This document shows positions 5,315 to 5,799 of a stretch of 5,799 nucleotides of DNA, piece after piece. Within the stretch, counting starts at the first letter, position 1, and each line of letters starts with the position of its first letter. Source of the DNA: Neisseriaceae bacterium (GTDB lineage: Bacteria; Pseudomonadota; Gammaproteobacteria; Burkholderiales; Neisseriaceae). The stretch is from the NCBI GenBank assembly GCA_030146285.1, contig JASLBZ010000162.1, forward strand, positions 1-5,799. Direction: 5' to 3'. A program made the translations under genes and the position numbers. The notes beneath the pieces are model-generated. The model saw nothing but the letters and a program-made list of their open reading frames with translations, was not told where the DNA came from and made no database searches.

Positions 5315-5782
5315 AATTTAAATGCAACCCTGATTGTGCAGTTAATTGTTTTTGGTATTTTGGTATGGTTTACGATGAAATTCGTTTGGCCTCCAATTAT
5401 CAAAGCGATTGATGAGCGCGCTGACAAAATTGCGGAAGGCTTGGATGCGGCTGAGCGTGGTAAAAGCGATTTTGCTCAAGCGGAAAAACGTGTTGCAGAA
5501 ACTCTGGCTGAAGGTCGTCAGCAAGTAAGCGATTTGGTAGCAAACGCTGAAAAACGTGCAGCACAACTTGTAGAAGAAGCAAAAACAACTGCTTCTGATG
5601 AAGCTGCGCGTATTTTGGCTCAAGCAAAAGCAGATGTAGAGCAAGAAGCAAATCGTGCTCGTGAAGCTTTGCGTGAACAAGTCGCTGCTTTGGCTGTGTT
5701 GGGCGCTGAGAAAATTTTACGTAAAGAAGTGGATGCTTCTAAACACGCTGAAATTCTAAGCAGCTTAAAACAGGAGCTATGA
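5312..5782 (+). CDS. atpF: F1Fo ATP synthase subunit b (AtpF), peripheral stalk
   Basis: Subunit b forms, as a dimer, the peripheral stalk that holds F1 still against the rotating c-ring. The 156-residue length equals that of E. coli b. A single N-terminal membrane helix (about 5-25) is followed by WPPI (26-29) at the membrane exit and DERADKIAEGL (34-44), with R36 at the position of the functionally important E. coli arginine. Residues 40-125 are a long Ala-, Glu- and Lys-rich amphipathic stretch, the coiled-coil stalk. GAEKIL (131-136) and the terminal LKQEL match the delta-binding end of the family. It starts at GTG, 63 bases after atpE, and ends four bases before the atpH start. It probably shares the atp operon transcript, but less initiation than at atpE is expected from its weaker site and GTG codon. 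Confidence 0.97.
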   Translation: MNLNATLIVQLIVFGILVWFTMKFVWPPIIKAIDERADKIAEGLDAAERGKSDFAQAEKRVAETLAEGRQQVSDLVANAEKRAAQLVEEAKTTASDEAARILAQAKADVEQEANRAREALREQVAALAVLGAEKILRKEVDASKHAEILSSLKQEL

Positions 5783-5786
5783 CCTT

Positions 5787-5799
5787 ATGGCTGAGTTAG
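5787..5799 (+). CDS. atpH: F1Fo ATP synthase subunit delta (AtpH), first four codons
   Basis: The delta subunit links the peripheral stalk to the top of F1. Only ATG GCT GAG TTA plus one base is present (MAEL), resembling the MAE start of related delta subunits. CAGGAG at 5771-5776, inside the end of atpF, is 10 bases upstream. Another ATG at 5779 reaches a stop after six codons and is not a gene. The call depends on atpH normally following atpF; the sequence itself is too short to prove it. Confidence 0.8.

Noticed and set aside
5342..5680. Minus-strand open frames opposite atpF
   Set aside because: Their Phe-, Ser- and Cys-rich translations mirror the Ala/Glu/Lys-rich stalk codons, and atpF itself is unambiguous.

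Overview
The window is a stretch of conserved bacterial core genome, all coding on the + strand. In order it holds the 3' part of mnmG, then rsmG, parA, parB, and after a 192-base gap the start of the F1Fo ATP synthase operon: atpI, atpB, atpE, atpF and the first four codons of atpH. I found no mobile element, CRISPR array, RNA gene or minus-strand gene. The nine genes are ordinary members of well-known families, so I do not claim a new biological system. The less ordinary signals are in the non-coding DNA of the ATP synthase operon and at one slippery run in parB.

Organism. The order mnmG-rsmG-parA-parB-atpIBEF is the arrangement expected near the chromosome origin in betaproteobacteria. Moderate-to-low GC, heavy use of the leucine codon TTG, and a 156-residue AtpF beginning MNLNATL point to the family Neisseriaceae. 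One exact 12-base match to a Kingella-type DNA uptake sequence inside atpB agrees with this. I cannot fix the genus. oriC is not in the window, and I saw no DnaA-box cluster and no complete parS palindrome.

Layout. Positions 1-3548 look like one tightly packed transcription unit. mnmG overlaps rsmG by 11 bases, 3 bases separate rsmG from parA, and parA overlaps parB by 8 bases. MnmG (tRNA wobble uridine modification) and RsmG (16S rRNA methylation) serve translation; ParA and ParB segregate the chromosome. No convincing terminator follows parB. The 3549-3740 gap carries a good sigma70-type promoter (TTGACG, 17 bases, TATAGT), which probably starts the ATP synthase operon.

Within that operon, atpI and atpB overlap by 20 bases. 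atpE, encoding the multicopy c subunit, is instead set apart by two non-coding stretches. Upstream (4915-5005) is a 12-bp hairpin with a long T-run, followed by a U-rich leader and a near-perfect Shine-Dalgarno sequence. Downstream (5249-5311) is a second hairpin with a T-run, before a GTG-started atpF. This layout would suit making more c subunit than a or b, but that is inference from sequence.
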